Positions 35,591 to 45,416 of a stretch of 64,000 nucleotides of DNA are shown here, one piece after another. The translations under genes were made by a program, and so were the position numbers. Source of the stretch: Paracoccaceae bacterium (GTDB taxonomy: Bacteria; Pseudomonadota; Alphaproteobacteria; Rhodobacterales; Rhodobacteraceae); contig WLWX01000001.1 of the NCBI GenBank assembly GCA_012103375.1, forward strand, positions 1 to 64,000, in the 5' to 3' direction. The stretch's first letter is position 1. Every line of letters starts with the position of its first letter. The notes under the pieces were generated by a model, which worked only from the letters and a program-made list of their open reading frames with translations, was not told the DNA's origin and ran no database searches.

Positions 35591-37036
35591 TTATCCTGGC
35601 GGCGTCAGAATTCGCGCATGAACTGGCCTGTCTTCTGTGCTCGGCGCGATGAAAGCCGGGGTCAGAACAACCTGTTGCCCAGCGCTCCATTCGCCAAGCT
35701 TCAGCCAGCGCAAGATACCTTCGGGCGATCCGATCGGAAGCTTGGTCAACATGAGGATTTCGCCATCAACCGAACCGGGCGGCGTCAACGCGCGCACATC
35801 CCAATCTGGCCGGGTCCGAGCCAGATTCCCGCTCCAATAGAAATCCCCAATCACGGTCAGGCGATCCGCCCCAAACCGCTGTTCAAGATCGTGGGCCAGC
35901 GCCTCGGCATCCAGCGCATGCGTAGCGGGGGGCGTGTCACGTAGCACGGCAAGGCTGGTCTGCGTTCCAATCACCGCCAGAATGGCAAGCGCGCCCCAAA
36001 TCCGACGCTGTAGCAAACTCATCCGCGCAAGAAGGGGCAACACCAATGCAAAGGCTGCGAAGGGCGTGGCGAACATCAACCAATGAGATTTGAACTGACC
36101 CGCACCAGCAAGCACGACAAACAGTATCGCAATCGCAAACCCGGAAAATGCCGCACGCATGCAGAACAGGGCGAAGACTTCTGCATCCGGCGCACTATCA
36201 TCAGGACGATGGGCGCAGAAACTGCGGAATATCGCCACCAGAAAAACCAACGGCAACATCGCATAAAGTGCCCATTTCGTCAGATCAAACAGGCCGATCA
36301 GTGTCACGATCATTCGCGTTCCGGGTTTGGGCAACGCGAATTTGTTGATCGAGGCAAGCGCTTCCGTGGGATGCAGAATGATCCAACCATAGGGCGCGAC
36401 AACGATCGCCGCACCAATCACAAGCGCCAACAGCAACCGCTTGTCGCGCATCCGCGCGCGGTACGCCGGGATCGACAGCGCCGCCAGGGACAGAATGATC
36501 GGCACGAACCAGAAATTCGGCTTGCTCAACCCTCCCAAACCCAGCGCGACCCCCAGCCAGACGATCGCAGCCATCCGGCCAGTTCGCAAAAACCACGCAA
36601 ATGCCACGAACGTCGCCATCGCCAACGCCGCCATAATCCGCGTGTGGGTCAGCGTCATCTGTGACACCCAGGCATAATCCGGCAGGAAAATCAGCGATGC
36701 CGCCGCCAAAGACGCCGACATCGCCCCAACCGCCTGCCGCAGCGCCAGAAACGCAAAGAACACCGTCAGCGCCATCAAGGTCGATCGGAATATGTCGATA
36801 ACGGCCAGAGATTTCCCAAAGACATCAAACAGACCGAACTGTATCCAGTAGTACAGTGGGAATTGCGGACCATAGCCTAGCGCATAACCCAGTTGTGCCT
36901 GCAACCAGACCTCGGCCTCGTCCACTTCCAGCGCCGGGCCTGTCGCCAACCGCAGCGCCAGTGACAAGGCGACATAGGCCACGCAAAGCAGAAACGCCCA
37001 GCCGACTTCGCGGTGCGACGGCCCAGCTGGCCTCAT
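35591..37036 (-). CDS. Glycosyltransferase family 39-like membrane protein
   Basis: 481 residues, about 10-12 membrane segments, with the early EVDEAEVWLQAQLGYALGYGPQFPLYYW motif in the first periplasmic loop (acidic DE pair, typical of the ArnT/PMT GT-C fold) and a C-terminal soluble region. It would transfer a lipid-linked sugar to a lipid or protein on the outer side of the inner membrane. Overlaps the hydroxyacid dehydrogenase stop by 4 nt, so coexpressed. Confidence 0.82.
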   Translation of the reverse strand: MRPAGPSHREVGWAFLLCVAYVALSLALRLATGPALEVDEAEVWLQAQLGYALGYGPQFPLYYWIQFGLFDVFGKSLAVIDIFRSTLMALTVFFAFLALRQAVGAMSASLAAASLIFLPDYAWVSQMTLTHTRIMAALAMATFVAFAWFLRTGRMAAIVWLGVALGLGGLSKPNFWFVPIILSLAALSIPAYRARMRDKRLLLALVIGAAIVVAPYGWIILHPTEALASINKFALPKPGTRMIVTLIGLFDLTKWALYAMLPLVFLVAIFRSFCAHRPDDSAPDAEVFALFCMRAAFSGFAIAILFVVLAGAGQFKSHWLMFATPFAAFALVLPLLARMSLLQRRIWGALAILAVIGTQTSLAVLRDTPPATHALDAEALAHDLEQRFGADRLTVIGDFYWSGNLARTRPDWDVRALTPPGSVDGEILMLTKLPIGSPEGILRWLKLGEWSAGQQVVLTPAFIAPSTEDRPVHARILTPPG

Positions 37037-38019
37037 TGCATCGACGGAATCACAAGATCCGGTGGGCGGTGGCCGTCATCGAAGGTCTTGATATTGATCA
37101 AAACCTTCTCTCCCATTTCAATCCGCCCTTCGACAGTGGCCGACCCCATATGCGGAAGCAGCACCACATTCGGCAGCTCGCGCAGGCGCGGGTTCACCTC
37201 GGCCCCGTGTTCGAACACATCCAGGCCCGCCCCGGCAATCTCGCCCGCGCGCAGCATTCGGGTCAGGGCGTTTTCGTCAATCACCTCCCCGCGCGAGGTA
37301 TTTACGATCACCGCTGTCGGCTTCATCAACTTCAATCGCCGCGCGTTCAGCAGATGAAAAGTCGAAGGTGTGTGCGGGCAGTTGATCGACAACACATCCA
37401 CACGGCTGACCATCTGATCAAGGCTGTCCCACCATGTCGCCTCCAACTCCGCCTCAGTCTCCTCTCGCAGCCGATGCCGATTGTGATAATGCACCTGCAT
37501 GCCAAAGGCGGCGGCACGTCGCGCCACGGCCTGCCCGATCCGCCCCATCCCGAGGATTCCCAGACGCCGACCCGCGATTCGCCCGCCCAGCATGGCCGTG
37601 GGGGACCAACCCTCCCAGTTTCCGGCCTGCATCAGCGCAAGACCTTCGGGGATGCGCCGGGTGACGGCCAGAATTAGCGCCAACGTCATATCCGCAGTAT
37701 CGTCCGTCAACACGCCCGGTGTGTTTGACACCAGAATACCGCGCTGCCGGGCCGTCGCCACGTCAATGTGATCGACACCGGCGCCGTAGTTCGCGATCAG
37801 TTTCAGCCGTTCACCAGCCTGCGCCAGTAAAGCGGCATCAATCTGATCCGACAGTGACGGCACCAGAACATCGCACCCGCGCATCGCCGCTGCCAGTGCC
37901 TCGCGCCCCATCGGTCCGTCATCCGGCCCCAGCGTAACGTCGAATAATTCGCTCATCCGGGTCTCGACCACTTCGGGCAAGCGTCGCGTTGCGACAACAC
38001 TCAGCTTTTTTGCGCCCAT
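37033..38019 (-). CDS. D-2-hydroxyacid dehydrogenase (NAD-binding)
   Basis: About 328 residues from ATG 38019 (SD GGAGGG). GRRLGILGMGRIGQAVARRAAAFGM is the GxGxxG NAD motif; catalytic Arg in NTSRGEVIDENAL, Glu in AGLDVFEHGAEVNPRL, and His in LPHMGSATVEGR. Family: glyoxylate/hydroxypyruvate reductase or D-glycerate dehydrogenase-like. Exact substrate uncertain. Divergent from the SH3 gene by 126 nt. Confidence 0.87.
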   Translation of the reverse strand: MGAKKLSVVATRRLPEVVETRMSELFDVTLGPDDGPMGREALAAAMRGCDVLVPSLSDQIDAALLAQAGERLKLIANYGAGVDHIDVATARQRGILVSNTPGVLTDDTADMTLALILAVTRRIPEGLALMQAGNWEGWSPTAMLGGRIAGRRLGILGMGRIGQAVARRAAAFGMQVHYHNRHRLREETEAELEATWWDSLDQMVSRVDVLSINCPHTPSTFHLLNARRLKLMKPTAVIVNTSRGEVIDENALTRMLRAGEIAGAGLDVFEHGAEVNPRLRELPNVVLLPHMGSATVEGRIEMGEKVLINIKTFDDGHRPPDLVIPSMQ

Positions 38020-38145
38020 GATGCCCTCCGATTTCTGGCCATAGGCCCGATCATGTGCAAACTGGCAAGGAACGGGGCGCGCCGCAAGGTGGGATGACCC
38101 CAACGACCCGGAAAAATCCGGGCGGGCAGAGGCAAGGATCGGCGG

Positions 38146-38727
38146 ATGAACGTCATTGGAACCCTAAACCGGGCGGCAGCCATGCTGAGTCTGTGGCTGA
38201 TTGTCGGCGCTGGCAGCGTCAGTGCGGCCACCACGATCGAGGCGACCCCGAAACCGCGCCCAAAACCGCCAACAACCGAAGTGGCAGCGCCCGCGCCTGC
38301 ACGCGGCCCGGTCACAAACTTGCCGCTGCCACGCTTTGTTTCAACCAAATCTGGCGAAGTGAACGTGCGCCGCGGCCCCTCGCTCACGCATCGCATTGAC
38401 TGGGTATTCAAACGTCGCGGCATGCCGGTTGAAATCATCGGCGAATACGGCCATTGGCGCCGGGTCCGCGACCGCGAGGGCGCAGGCGGCTGGGTCCATT
38501 ACTCGCTTTTGTCAGGTACCCGAATGGTCATAGTTGATCAGGACATGCTGGTCCTGCACCGCGCCGCAGACCCAGACAGCGAACCCATGGCCATCGCCGA
38601 ATCCGGCGTGATCGCGCGGCTTGGAAAATGCAAACCCGCCTGGTGCCGGATCACCGCCGACGGCCACAAGGGCTGGGTCGAAAAATCCACGCTCTGGGGC
38701 GTACACGCCGAAGAACTGCGCGACTGA
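38146..38727 (+). CDS. Exported SH3-like domain protein
   Basis: 193 residues: N-terminal signal peptide (MNVIGTLNRAAAMLSLWLIVGAGSVSA), Pro/Lys-rich linker with KPRPKPP, then one bacterial SH3 (SH3_4-like) domain (~residues 60-130; SGEVNVRRGPSLTHRIDWVF) and a second half ending with KGWVEKSTLWGVHAEE. Similar Rhodobacterales proteins are periplasmic with unknown ligand, possibly peptidoglycan. Confidence 0.85.
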   Translation: MNVIGTLNRAAAMLSLWLIVGAGSVSAATTIEATPKPRPKPPTTEVAAPAPARGPVTNLPLPRFVSTKSGEVNVRRGPSLTHRIDWVFKRRGMPVEIIGEYGHWRRVRDREGAGGWVHYSLLSGTRMVIVDQDMLVLHRAADPDSEPMAIAESGVIARLGKCKPAWCRITADGHKGWVEKSTLWGVHAEELRD

Positions 38728-38731
38728 CCCT

Positions 38732-38762
38732 GTCTTTTCGCCAAAAATACTCCCGCCGGAGG
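38732..38762 (-). terminator. 31-bp terminator-like repeat
   Basis: Identical to 44113-44143 over 31 bp. On the minus strand it reads CCTCCGGCGGGAGTATTTTT: a short CTCC/GGAG stem with GGCG loop and a T-run, after the M3 peptidase gene (ends 38859). Degenerate relatives at 24213 and 59757. Confidence 0.6.
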
Positions 38763-38858
38763 CTCCGAACCGCGCCAAATACGCGGCGTAGAATGTGACA
38801 GGCTCACATCGCACCCGACGCCAACAAAAACAGCAAAGCCGCAGGCTTTTCCGCCGAG

Positions 38859-40877
38859 TCATGCGGCCAGGCCTCGCCCTTTCAGCAAGGCGCCGACACC
38901 GGGCATACGGCCTCGGAACCGGGTATAGAGCACGTCTGGTTCGACAGATCCCCCAACTGACAGGATATTTTCCTCCAGACTGCGCGCTAGACCCGGATCA
39001 AACGGCCCCTCGCCTTCCAGGAATGCCTGATAGGCGTCCGCGTCCATTACCTCGGACCACATGTAGCTGTAATAACCGCTGGAATAGCCGTCGCCCGCAA
39101 ACACATGGGCGAAATGCGGCGTTGCGTGGCGCATGCCGATGGCCCGTGGCATGCCCAACGCTTCCAGAACCTCGGCCTGTTTCTGCATCGGATCGGCGGG
39201 TGGCACGCCATCGTGAAACGCCAGATCGACCAATGCCGAGGCGACATATTCGACCGTCTGGAACCCCATGTCATAAGTCTGCGCCGCCAGCAGGCGCTCC
39301 AGCAACGCCGCAGGCATCGCCTCACCCGTTTCAGCATGGGTCGCGAATTCTGCCAAAACGTCCGGCACCTCCAGCCAATGTTCAAACAACTGGCTGGGCA
39401 ATTCGACGAAGTCACGCGCGACCGAGGTTCCGCTAATGCTCTCATAGGTCACATCGCTCAGCATCTGATGCAGGGCGTGGCCAAACTCGTGGAACAGCGT
39501 CCGCGCGTCGTCATAGGACAGCAGTGCAGGCTGCCCTTCGGATGGCTTGGCGAAATTGCAGATATTCACAACAATTGGCCGCACATCGCCGCCCAGCTTC
39601 TTCTGGGGTCGCATCGCCGAACACCAAGCGCCCGAGCGTTTTGAGCTTCGGGCGAAGTAATCCCCGATGAAAACGGCCATATGCTGCCCGTTGCGCGTAA
39701 CCTCCCACGCGCGCGCGTCGGGATGGTAAAGCGGCACATCCAGTGCGCGATATTCAAGCCCGAACAAACGCCCGGTCACCGAAAACACAGCCTCGATCAT
39801 CCGGTCGAGCTGTAAATACGGTTTCAATTCCGCCTCATCCAGATCGTGCAGCGCCTTGCGGCGTTTTTCAGAATAATAGCGCCAGTCCCATGGCTCCAAT
39901 GGCGCGGATTGCCCGTCCGCAACCAGCATCGCCTCTAACGCCGCGCCATCCTCTTCTGCGCGCGCCTTCGCCGGTGCCCAGACCTGCATCAGCAGGTCGC
40001 GCACGGCACCCGGCGTGCCCGCCATTTCGGTCTCAAGCTTGAAGTCGGCGAAGCTGTCATAGCCCAGCAACCCGGCCCGCTCTGCCCGAAGTGCCAGTAT
40101 CTCGGCCGCAATCGCCCGGTTGTCGGTCTTGCCGCCATTAGCCCCACGCGCGCCCCAAGCCTCATACGCCAGTTTGCGCAACGCCCGGTTCGGCGAGAAT
40201 TGCAGAAACGGTACAATAATCGACCGCGACAGGGTGACCACCGGGCCACCCGCGCCCTTTTCGTCCCCCGCCGCCAGCGCGGCATCCTGAACGAAGCCGG
40301 GCAGGTCCGCCAGATCAGCCGCAGCCAAAGGCATCGACCAGTCGCGTTCATCCGCCAGAAGGTTCTGCGTGAACTCGGTCCCCAGCACCGCCAGGCGTTC
40401 CTTGATCGCACTCAGCCGATCCCGATCCACCCCTTCCAGTGCCGCCCCTGCGCGTACAAATCCGCGCCGCGTCAGGTACAAGACCCGCGCCTGTTCGTCG
40501 GTCAGGTCCAATGCGTCACGCGCCGCCCAGATCGCCTCGACCCGCGCGAACAACGCCGCGTTCATCGTGATCTCGGAGCCATATGCGGCCAGTTTCGGCG
40601 AAAACTCCCGCATCAGCGCCTCGCGGTCCGGTGTCGCATCGGCCCCCGCCAGATTGTAAAACACACCCAAAACCCGCGAAAGGTTTTCATCGGCCAGTTC
40701 CAGTGCCGCGACCGTGTTTTCAAACGTCGCAGGCGCGGGGCTATCCGCGATCTTCGCAATCTCTGCCCGGGCCTCGGCCAGCGCGGCCTCAACCGCCGGG
40801 GCAAAATCATCGTCGGAAATCCTTGCGAAAGGCGGCAGGGCAAATTCGGTGGTCCAGTCGGACAAAAGCGGGTTCAT
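38859..40877 (-). CDS. M3-family oligopeptidase
   Basis: 672 residues, Peptidase_M3 fold. HEFGHALHQML is the zinc HExxH with the third ligand in the following helix; ARDFVELPSQLFEHW is also typical. Cytoplasmic zinc metalloprotease that degrades short peptides (oligopeptidase A or Dcp-like). Starts with a good GGAGA site. Monocistronic, followed by the terminator repeat. Confidence 0.93.
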   Translation of the reverse strand: MNPLLSDWTTEFALPPFARISDDDFAPAVEAALAEARAEIAKIADSPAPATFENTVAALELADENLSRVLGVFYNLAGADATPDREALMREFSPKLAAYGSEITMNAALFARVEAIWAARDALDLTDEQARVLYLTRRGFVRAGAALEGVDRDRLSAIKERLAVLGTEFTQNLLADERDWSMPLAAADLADLPGFVQDAALAAGDEKGAGGPVVTLSRSIIVPFLQFSPNRALRKLAYEAWGARGANGGKTDNRAIAAEILALRAERAGLLGYDSFADFKLETEMAGTPGAVRDLLMQVWAPAKARAEEDGAALEAMLVADGQSAPLEPWDWRYYSEKRRKALHDLDEAELKPYLQLDRMIEAVFSVTGRLFGLEYRALDVPLYHPDARAWEVTRNGQHMAVFIGDYFARSSKRSGAWCSAMRPQKKLGGDVRPIVVNICNFAKPSEGQPALLSYDDARTLFHEFGHALHQMLSDVTYESISGTSVARDFVELPSQLFEHWLEVPDVLAEFATHAETGEAMPAALLERLLAAQTYDMGFQTVEYVASALVDLAFHDGVPPADPMQKQAEVLEALGMPRAIGMRHATPHFAHVFAGDGYSSGYYSYMWSEVMDADAYQAFLEGEGPFDPGLARSLEENILSVGGSVEPDVLYTRFRGRMPGVGALLKGRGLAA

Positions 40878-40930
40878 GAAAATCTCCTTTCCGCATTAGC
40901 TAGGGGCGCACCCGCCCGTCGTCCAGCCAC

Positions 40931-41722
40931 CTATCCCGGAAGTGAGCGCATCCGCGCCTCCAACCGCCTGAGCAGCAGCGACAACGACACCGTCATGATC
41001 AGGTAAATCAGCGCCACAACATTGTAAGTTTCGAAATACCGAAAATTCCCCGCCGCCGTCAGCTTGCCCAATTGCGTGATGTCCAGCACCCCAAGCACCG
41101 ACACCAGCGAACTGTCCTTGATCATCGCCACGAAATCATTGCCCAGCGGCGGCAGGATGGTGCGGATGGCCTGCGGAAAGACGATATGGCGAAACCGCTG
41201 CCAGCCCGACAGGCCCAGCGCCTGCGCCGCTTCGATCTGCCCATGATCCACCGATTGCAGCCCGGCGCGGAATACCTCGGCAATGAAAGCGGAATAGCCG
41301 ATGGTCAACGCCAGAACAGCCCGCCATAGCAGCGGAAAGTCGCGGTTGCGGATCGGTTCGAACCCCAACGCGCCGGTGGTCCAGTTCCACGCCGCCACCA
41401 ACGCAGGGGCCAGCACGAAAGCCACGTAAAGCAGCAGGACAAGGATCGGGATGCCGCGCACAATCTCGATATAGAACCGCGCGATCTGCCGCAGAATCAG
41501 ATATCGAGACAGCGACGCACTCGCCAACCCCAACCCGATGGCCGAGGCTGAAAAGAACGCGATCAGCGTGACGAAGATGGTGATCCAGATGCCGCGCGAC
41601 AAGGTCCCAAGGACCTGCCGGTAAAGGTCATCTGCGACCACGCTCCACATCATCCAGGCGGCAAGCCCGGCAGCAATCAGCAGCCACCAGGGGAAGTCTT
41701 TGTCTTGCGCGTCTGGCTTCAT
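40931..41722 (-). CDS. Amino acid ABC transporter permease (HisM family)
   Basis: 263 residues, about five membrane spans with a charged N-terminus, EAA loop (EAAQALGLSGWQRFRHIVFPQAIRTILPPLGND). It partners the adjacent binding protein 30 nt upstream on the same strand. No second permease or ATPase lies next to it, so the ATPase must be elsewhere or this is a partial system. Confidence 0.87.
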   Translation of the reverse strand: MKPDAQDKDFPWWLLIAAGLAAWMMWSVVADDLYRQVLGTLSRGIWITIFVTLIAFFSASAIGLGLASASLSRYLILRQIARFYIEIVRGIPILVLLLYVAFVLAPALVAAWNWTTGALGFEPIRNRDFPLLWRAVLALTIGYSAFIAEVFRAGLQSVDHGQIEAAQALGLSGWQRFRHIVFPQAIRTILPPLGNDFVAMIKDSSLVSVLGVLDITQLGKLTAAGNFRYFETYNVVALIYLIMTVSLSLLLRRLEARMRSLPG

Positions 41723-41752
41723 GGATGGTCCGGATCGACCAAACGCCGAGCG

Positions 41753-42547
41753 TCACCCACCCAGTTTATAGTCCAGGAACCACTTGGTATTCAGCGCCTC
41801 AATGGTGCCGTCCGCCTCCATATCCGCGATCGCGGCATTGATCGCTTCGACCAACTCCGAACCCTTGGGGAAGATGAACCCGAAATCCTCGGTCCCCAGT
41901 TTTTCGCCCACGATCTTGAGGCCCCCGTCCGAGGTATCGACATAGCCATTGCCCGCCGTGCCATCCGTCAGCACCAGATCGACGTCGCCCGTGCGCAAAG
42001 CCTGCACGCCCGCGCCGAAGGTCTCGAACAGCTTGATGCGGGGGTTCTCCTCATTCCCGTCCAGTACGTCGTAGACGCCGACATAAAACGGAGTTGTCCC
42101 GGGCTGAGCCGCCATCAACAGGTCGTCATCCGCAGCAAAACTGGCGGCGTCCGTAAACCGGTCTTCATCGGCGCGCACCAGCATGACCATTTCCGATGTC
42201 ATATATTTGTCCGAGAAATCGACCATCTCGGCGCGATCTTCGCGGATGGTGATGCCGGTCATGCCCAGATCATACTCGCCACCAGAAACCGCCGGGATCA
42301 TCGCGTCCCAACTGGTGTTTTCATAGACCACGGTGATGTTGATCCGCTTGGCAATCTCGGCCATCGCGTCATATTCCCAGCCGATTGCGTCCCCGCTGGC
42401 CGGGTCGACGAATTGTAGCGGCGGATAGGCGTTTTCGGTGACGACCACGACCTCTTGCCCGCCAAGATCGGGCAGATGCCCTGCGGCGAGGCCGATCTGC
42501 GGGGCGGTTCCAAGGGCAAGGGCGGCGGCGAGAATGGTCAGGCGCAT
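41753..42547 (-). CDS. Amino acid ABC transporter substrate-binding protein
   Basis: 264 residues with a signal peptide ([22 protein letters not shown]) and SBP_bac_3 fold: [53 protein letters not shown]. Imports polar or other amino acids with the following permease. Typical length. Confidence 0.9.
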   Translation of the reverse strand: MRLTILAAALALGTAPQIGLAAGHLPDLGGQEVVVVTENAYPPLQFVDPASGDAIGWEYDAMAEIAKRINITVVYENTSWDAMIPAVSGGEYDLGMTGITIREDRAEMVDFSDKYMTSEMVMLVRADEDRFTDAASFAADDDLLMAAQPGTTPFYVGVYDVLDGNEENPRIKLFETFGAGVQALRTGDVDLVLTDGTAGNGYVDTSDGGLKIVGEKLGTEDFGFIFPKGSELVEAINAAIADMEADGTIEALNTKWFLDYKLGG

Positions 42548-42586
42548 GGCAGCGGCCTCCTGTTGGTTGCAGTCACTGGGCGCAGC

Positions 42587-43639
42587 CTAGGACGCCGCAT
42601 CCCCCGCTGGCAAGCCGCTGCACACAGGGCAGCCGGCGCGGCGCTTCAGCGTCAGCGTCCGGTTTTCTCCCCACAGCGCATCATGGATCAGCATCCGGCC
42701 CCGCAGGCCCTGCCCGGCGCCGGTGATTTCCTTGATCGCCTCCACCGCCATGATCGAGCCGATGACGCCCGGCAGCGGCCCGACGACGCCCCCTTCGGCA
42801 CAACTGGGGGCCAATCCAGGCGCAGCGGGATCGGGGAAAACACAGGCGTAGCAAGGGGTTCCGTCGTTCGGGGCAAAGATGCTCACCTGCCCCTCCCACT
42901 GGCTGATCGCGCCCGAGATCAGAGGGATGCCGACCCTGGCAGCCGCTTCGTTAACCAGATAACGCGTCGCCACATCGTCAGTGCCGTCCAGCACCAGATC
43001 ATAATCCGCGAACAGATCTCCCGCGATATCTGCCTCAAACCGGCGGTGATAGGGCCGCACAATCACACCGGGGTTCAGCGCTTTCATTGCCGCCTCAGCC
43101 GAAAACACCTTGGGCATGCCGATCCGCGCATCCGTGTGAATGATCTGACGCTGCAGATTGGACAGATCCACCACATCGTCGTCGATCACCCCAATGGTCC
43201 CAACGCCCCCGGCGGCCAGATACATCAGCGCAGGCGAGCCGAGGCCCCCCGCCCCGACAACCAGCACCCGCGCCTTGGTCAGCTTTTGCTGCCCGACCCC
43301 GCCGATTTCACGAAGGACGATGTGGCGGGCGTGGCGCTCTGAGTCGAGTGTTGCTGCCGCCTCTCCCGCCGTCCGGTTTTCGGGCCGCACCCGGCGTTTC
43401 AAAATCGAAAGCCCACGCGTGTAACCCCAGATCGCGGCAACGATCCCGCCGACCACCAGCCATTCGCCCGCTGACCCGCCGGTCGCCACTGCCAAGGGAT
43501 GCCCTTCGGGAAGCGCCAGGTTCACCGCCAGAACCGCCACATACAGCAAGATCAGCATCAACAGCCGCGCCCGAACCTGCGCGCCCATCAGGTGCCCGAT
43601 CCCCCAAAGCCCGGCCCCAAGCGCCAGAACCAGTGCCAT
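42587..43639 (-). CDS. moeB: ThiF/MoeB-family adenylyltransferase
   Basis: 350 residues. N-terminal ~100 residues hold two to three membrane-like segments before the ThiF domain (GAGGLGSPALMYLAAGGVGTIG-type nucleotide loop, DLSNLQRQIIH, catalytic-type Asp in DLVLDGTDD), and two CxxC pairs (CYAC, CPVC) for zinc. It activates the sulfur-carrier C-terminus (MoaD or ThiS). The hydrophobic N-terminal extension is seen in some alphaproteobacterial MoeB proteins. Start overlaps the dut stop; with dut and coaBC it forms one minus-strand unit. Confidence 0.85.
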   Translation of the reverse strand: MALVLALGAGLWGIGHLMGAQVRARLLMLILLYVAVLAVNLALPEGHPLAVATGGSAGEWLVVGGIVAAIWGYTRGLSILKRRVRPENRTAGEAAATLDSERHARHIVLREIGGVGQQKLTKARVLVVGAGGLGSPALMYLAAGGVGTIGVIDDDVVDLSNLQRQIIHTDARIGMPKVFSAEAAMKALNPGVIVRPYHRRFEADIAGDLFADYDLVLDGTDDVATRYLVNEAAARVGIPLISGAISQWEGQVSIFAPNDGTPCYACVFPDPAAPGLAPSCAEGGVVGPLPGVIGSIMAVEAIKEITGAGQGLRGRMLIHDALWGENRTLTLKRRAGCPVCSGLPAGDAAS

Positions 43640-44103
43640 CAGCCCACCCCGGTCGAGCCAAAGCCACCCGCCCCGCGCGCGGTCTGGTCTAACGCGGCAA
43701 CCTCGGCAATCTCAGCCTGCAGCACGAGCGCCACAACCATCTGCGCAATCCGCGCACCGTGTTCGATGACAAAGGCAGCCGCACCCAGATTAATCAGGAT
43801 CACCCCAACCGGCCCGCGATAGTCTGAATCAATCGTCCCCGGCGCATTCGCCACCGTCACCCCGTGTTTCAGCGCCAGGCCTGAGCGGGGCCTGATCTGC
43901 ACCTCAAACCCCGGCGGGATCGCCATCCGCAGCCCCGTTGGCACCAAAACCCGCGCGCCGGGCGCAATCGTCACCCCTTCGGCGCGATCCGCTTCGTCCA
44001 GATTGGCCCGCAGGTCCGCCCCCGCCGCCCCCGAGGTCGCGTATTCGGGCAGCGCCACTGCCGCGTCCGCCCCCTCCTCGCGCATCAGGTCGATCCGGCT
44101 CAT
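43639..44103 (-). CDS. dut: dUTP diphosphatase
   Basis: 154 residues from ATG 44103 ([21 protein letters not shown]). Five dUTPase motifs in order, such as [27 protein letters not shown] (nucleophile region) and GGFGSTGVG at the C-terminus. Homotrimeric enzyme that hydrolyses dUTP to dUMP and PPi. ATGA overlap with moeB. Confidence 0.95.
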   Translation of the reverse strand: MSRIDLMREEGADAAVALPEYATSGAAGADLRANLDEADRAEGVTIAPGARVLVPTGLRMAIPPGFEVQIRPRSGLALKHGVTVANAPGTIDSDYRGPVGVILINLGAAAFVIEHGARIAQMVVALVLQAEIAEVAALDQTARGAGGFGSTGVG

Positions 44104-44112
44104 GCCCGGCCC

Positions 44113-44143
44113 GTCTTTTCGCCAAAAATACTCCCGCCGGAGG
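44113..44143 (-). terminator. 31-bp terminator-like repeat, copy between coaBC and dut
   Basis: Same 31 bp as 38732-38762, on the minus strand after the coaBC stop (44153) and before dut. A partial terminator or a stable 3' end of coaBC; dut probably still reads through since the genes are adjacent. Confidence 0.55.
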
Positions 44144-44152
44144 CATCTTTCT

Positions 44153-45346
44153 TCATCCCAACGCCTCAGCAATCCGCGCCGCCAATTGCCGGGCCACCAT
44201 GTCTTTGCCCATGCGTGGCCACTCTTCGGCCCCCGCATCAGTGATCAGCGTCACCGCATTCTCGGCCCCGCCCATGATCCCAGTCTCGGGCGAGACATCA
44301 TTTGCAACGATCCAGTCGCACCCCTTGCGTTTGCGCTTGGCGGTCGCGTTCTCGATCACGTCGTCTGTCTCGGCGGCGAATCCCACGACAAGCTTCGGGC
44401 GGTTTTTTCCCTTGGACACCGTCGCCAGAATATCCGGATTCTCGGCCAGCTTCAGCGCCGGAATTTTCCCGCTGCCGTCCTTCTTGATTTTCGAGCTTGT
44501 CTTGCCCGTCACCTGCCAATCCGCCACCGCTGCCGCGAATACCGCCGCATCGGCAGGCAAAGCCGCCTGAACCGCATCCAGCATCTCTTCCGCTGTTTGC
44601 ACCGGGACCACGCGCACCCCACCGGGGGGGGCAACATCCGCCGGGCCGGTCACAAAGGTCACATCCGCGCCCAGCGCCGACAGCGCCGCGGCAATCGCAG
44701 TGCCCTGCGCCCCGGACGAGCGATTGGCGATATAGCGCACCGGGTCGATCGGTTCATGCGTCGGGCCCGAGGTGACGATCACGTGCCGCCACTTTAAGGG
44801 GCCGTCCGCCAGCGCGGCCTCAACCGCCGCCACAATCTGGGGCACCTCGCTCATCCGGCCCGGGCCGTGCTCCCCACAGGCCATATCGCCGCTTTCGGGT
44901 CCGACAAACCGGATGCCATCGCCCTTCAAGGTCGCCAGATTTCGCTGGGTCGCCGGATGTTGCCACATCCGAACATTCATCGCCGGGGCCACCAGAACCT
45001 GCGTGTCCGTCGCCAGCAACAGGGTCGAGGCCAGATCGTTGGCCAAACCCTGCGCCATCTTGGCCATCAGATCCGCAGTGCCGGGGGCCACGACAATCAG
45101 ATCGGCGGATCGAGACAGCTCAATATGCCCCATCTCTGCCTCATCCGTCAGGTCGAACAGATCGCGGTAGACCTTGTTGGCCGCCAGCGCAGATACCGAC
45201 AGGGGCGTCACGAACTCCTCGGCCGCGCGGGTCAGAACCGGCGTCACCGCCGCCCCCTTTTCGCGCAACGCGCGGATCAGCAATTGCGCCTTGAACGCCG
45301 CAATGCCGCCGCCAATGATCAGCAAAATCCGTTTGCCCGCCAGCAT
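44153..45346 (-). CDS. coaBC: Bifunctional phosphopantothenoylcysteine decarboxylase/synthetase
   Basis: About 397 residues from ATG 45346. N-terminal CoaC flavoprotein domain ([35 protein letters not shown], catalytic Cys in [14 protein letters not shown]) and C-terminal CoaB domain ([33 protein letters not shown]). Makes 4'-phosphopantetheine for coenzyme A. Confidence 0.95.
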   Translation of the reverse strand: MLAGKRILLIIGGGIAAFKAQLLIRALREKGAAVTPVLTRAAEEFVTPLSVSALAANKVYRDLFDLTDEAEMGHIELSRSADLIVVAPGTADLMAKMAQGLANDLASTLLLATDTQVLVAPAMNVRMWQHPATQRNLATLKGDGIRFVGPESGDMACGEHGPGRMSEVPQIVAAVEAALADGPLKWRHVIVTSGPTHEPIDPVRYIANRSSGAQGTAIAAALSALGADVTFVTGPADVAPPGGVRVVPVQTAEEMLDAVQAALPADAAVFAAAVADWQVTGKTSSKIKKDGSGKIPALKLAENPDILATVSKGKNRPKLVVGFAAETDDVIENATAKRKRKGCDWIVANDVSPETGIMGGAENAVTLITDAGAEEWPRMGKDMVARQLAARIAEALG

Positions 45347-45416
45347 GTTCCGCCCTTTCAAGACCGTCAGGGGCAGAGTCTATGCAGCCCGCACAGGGCG
45401 CACAAGGGTTGCGATA

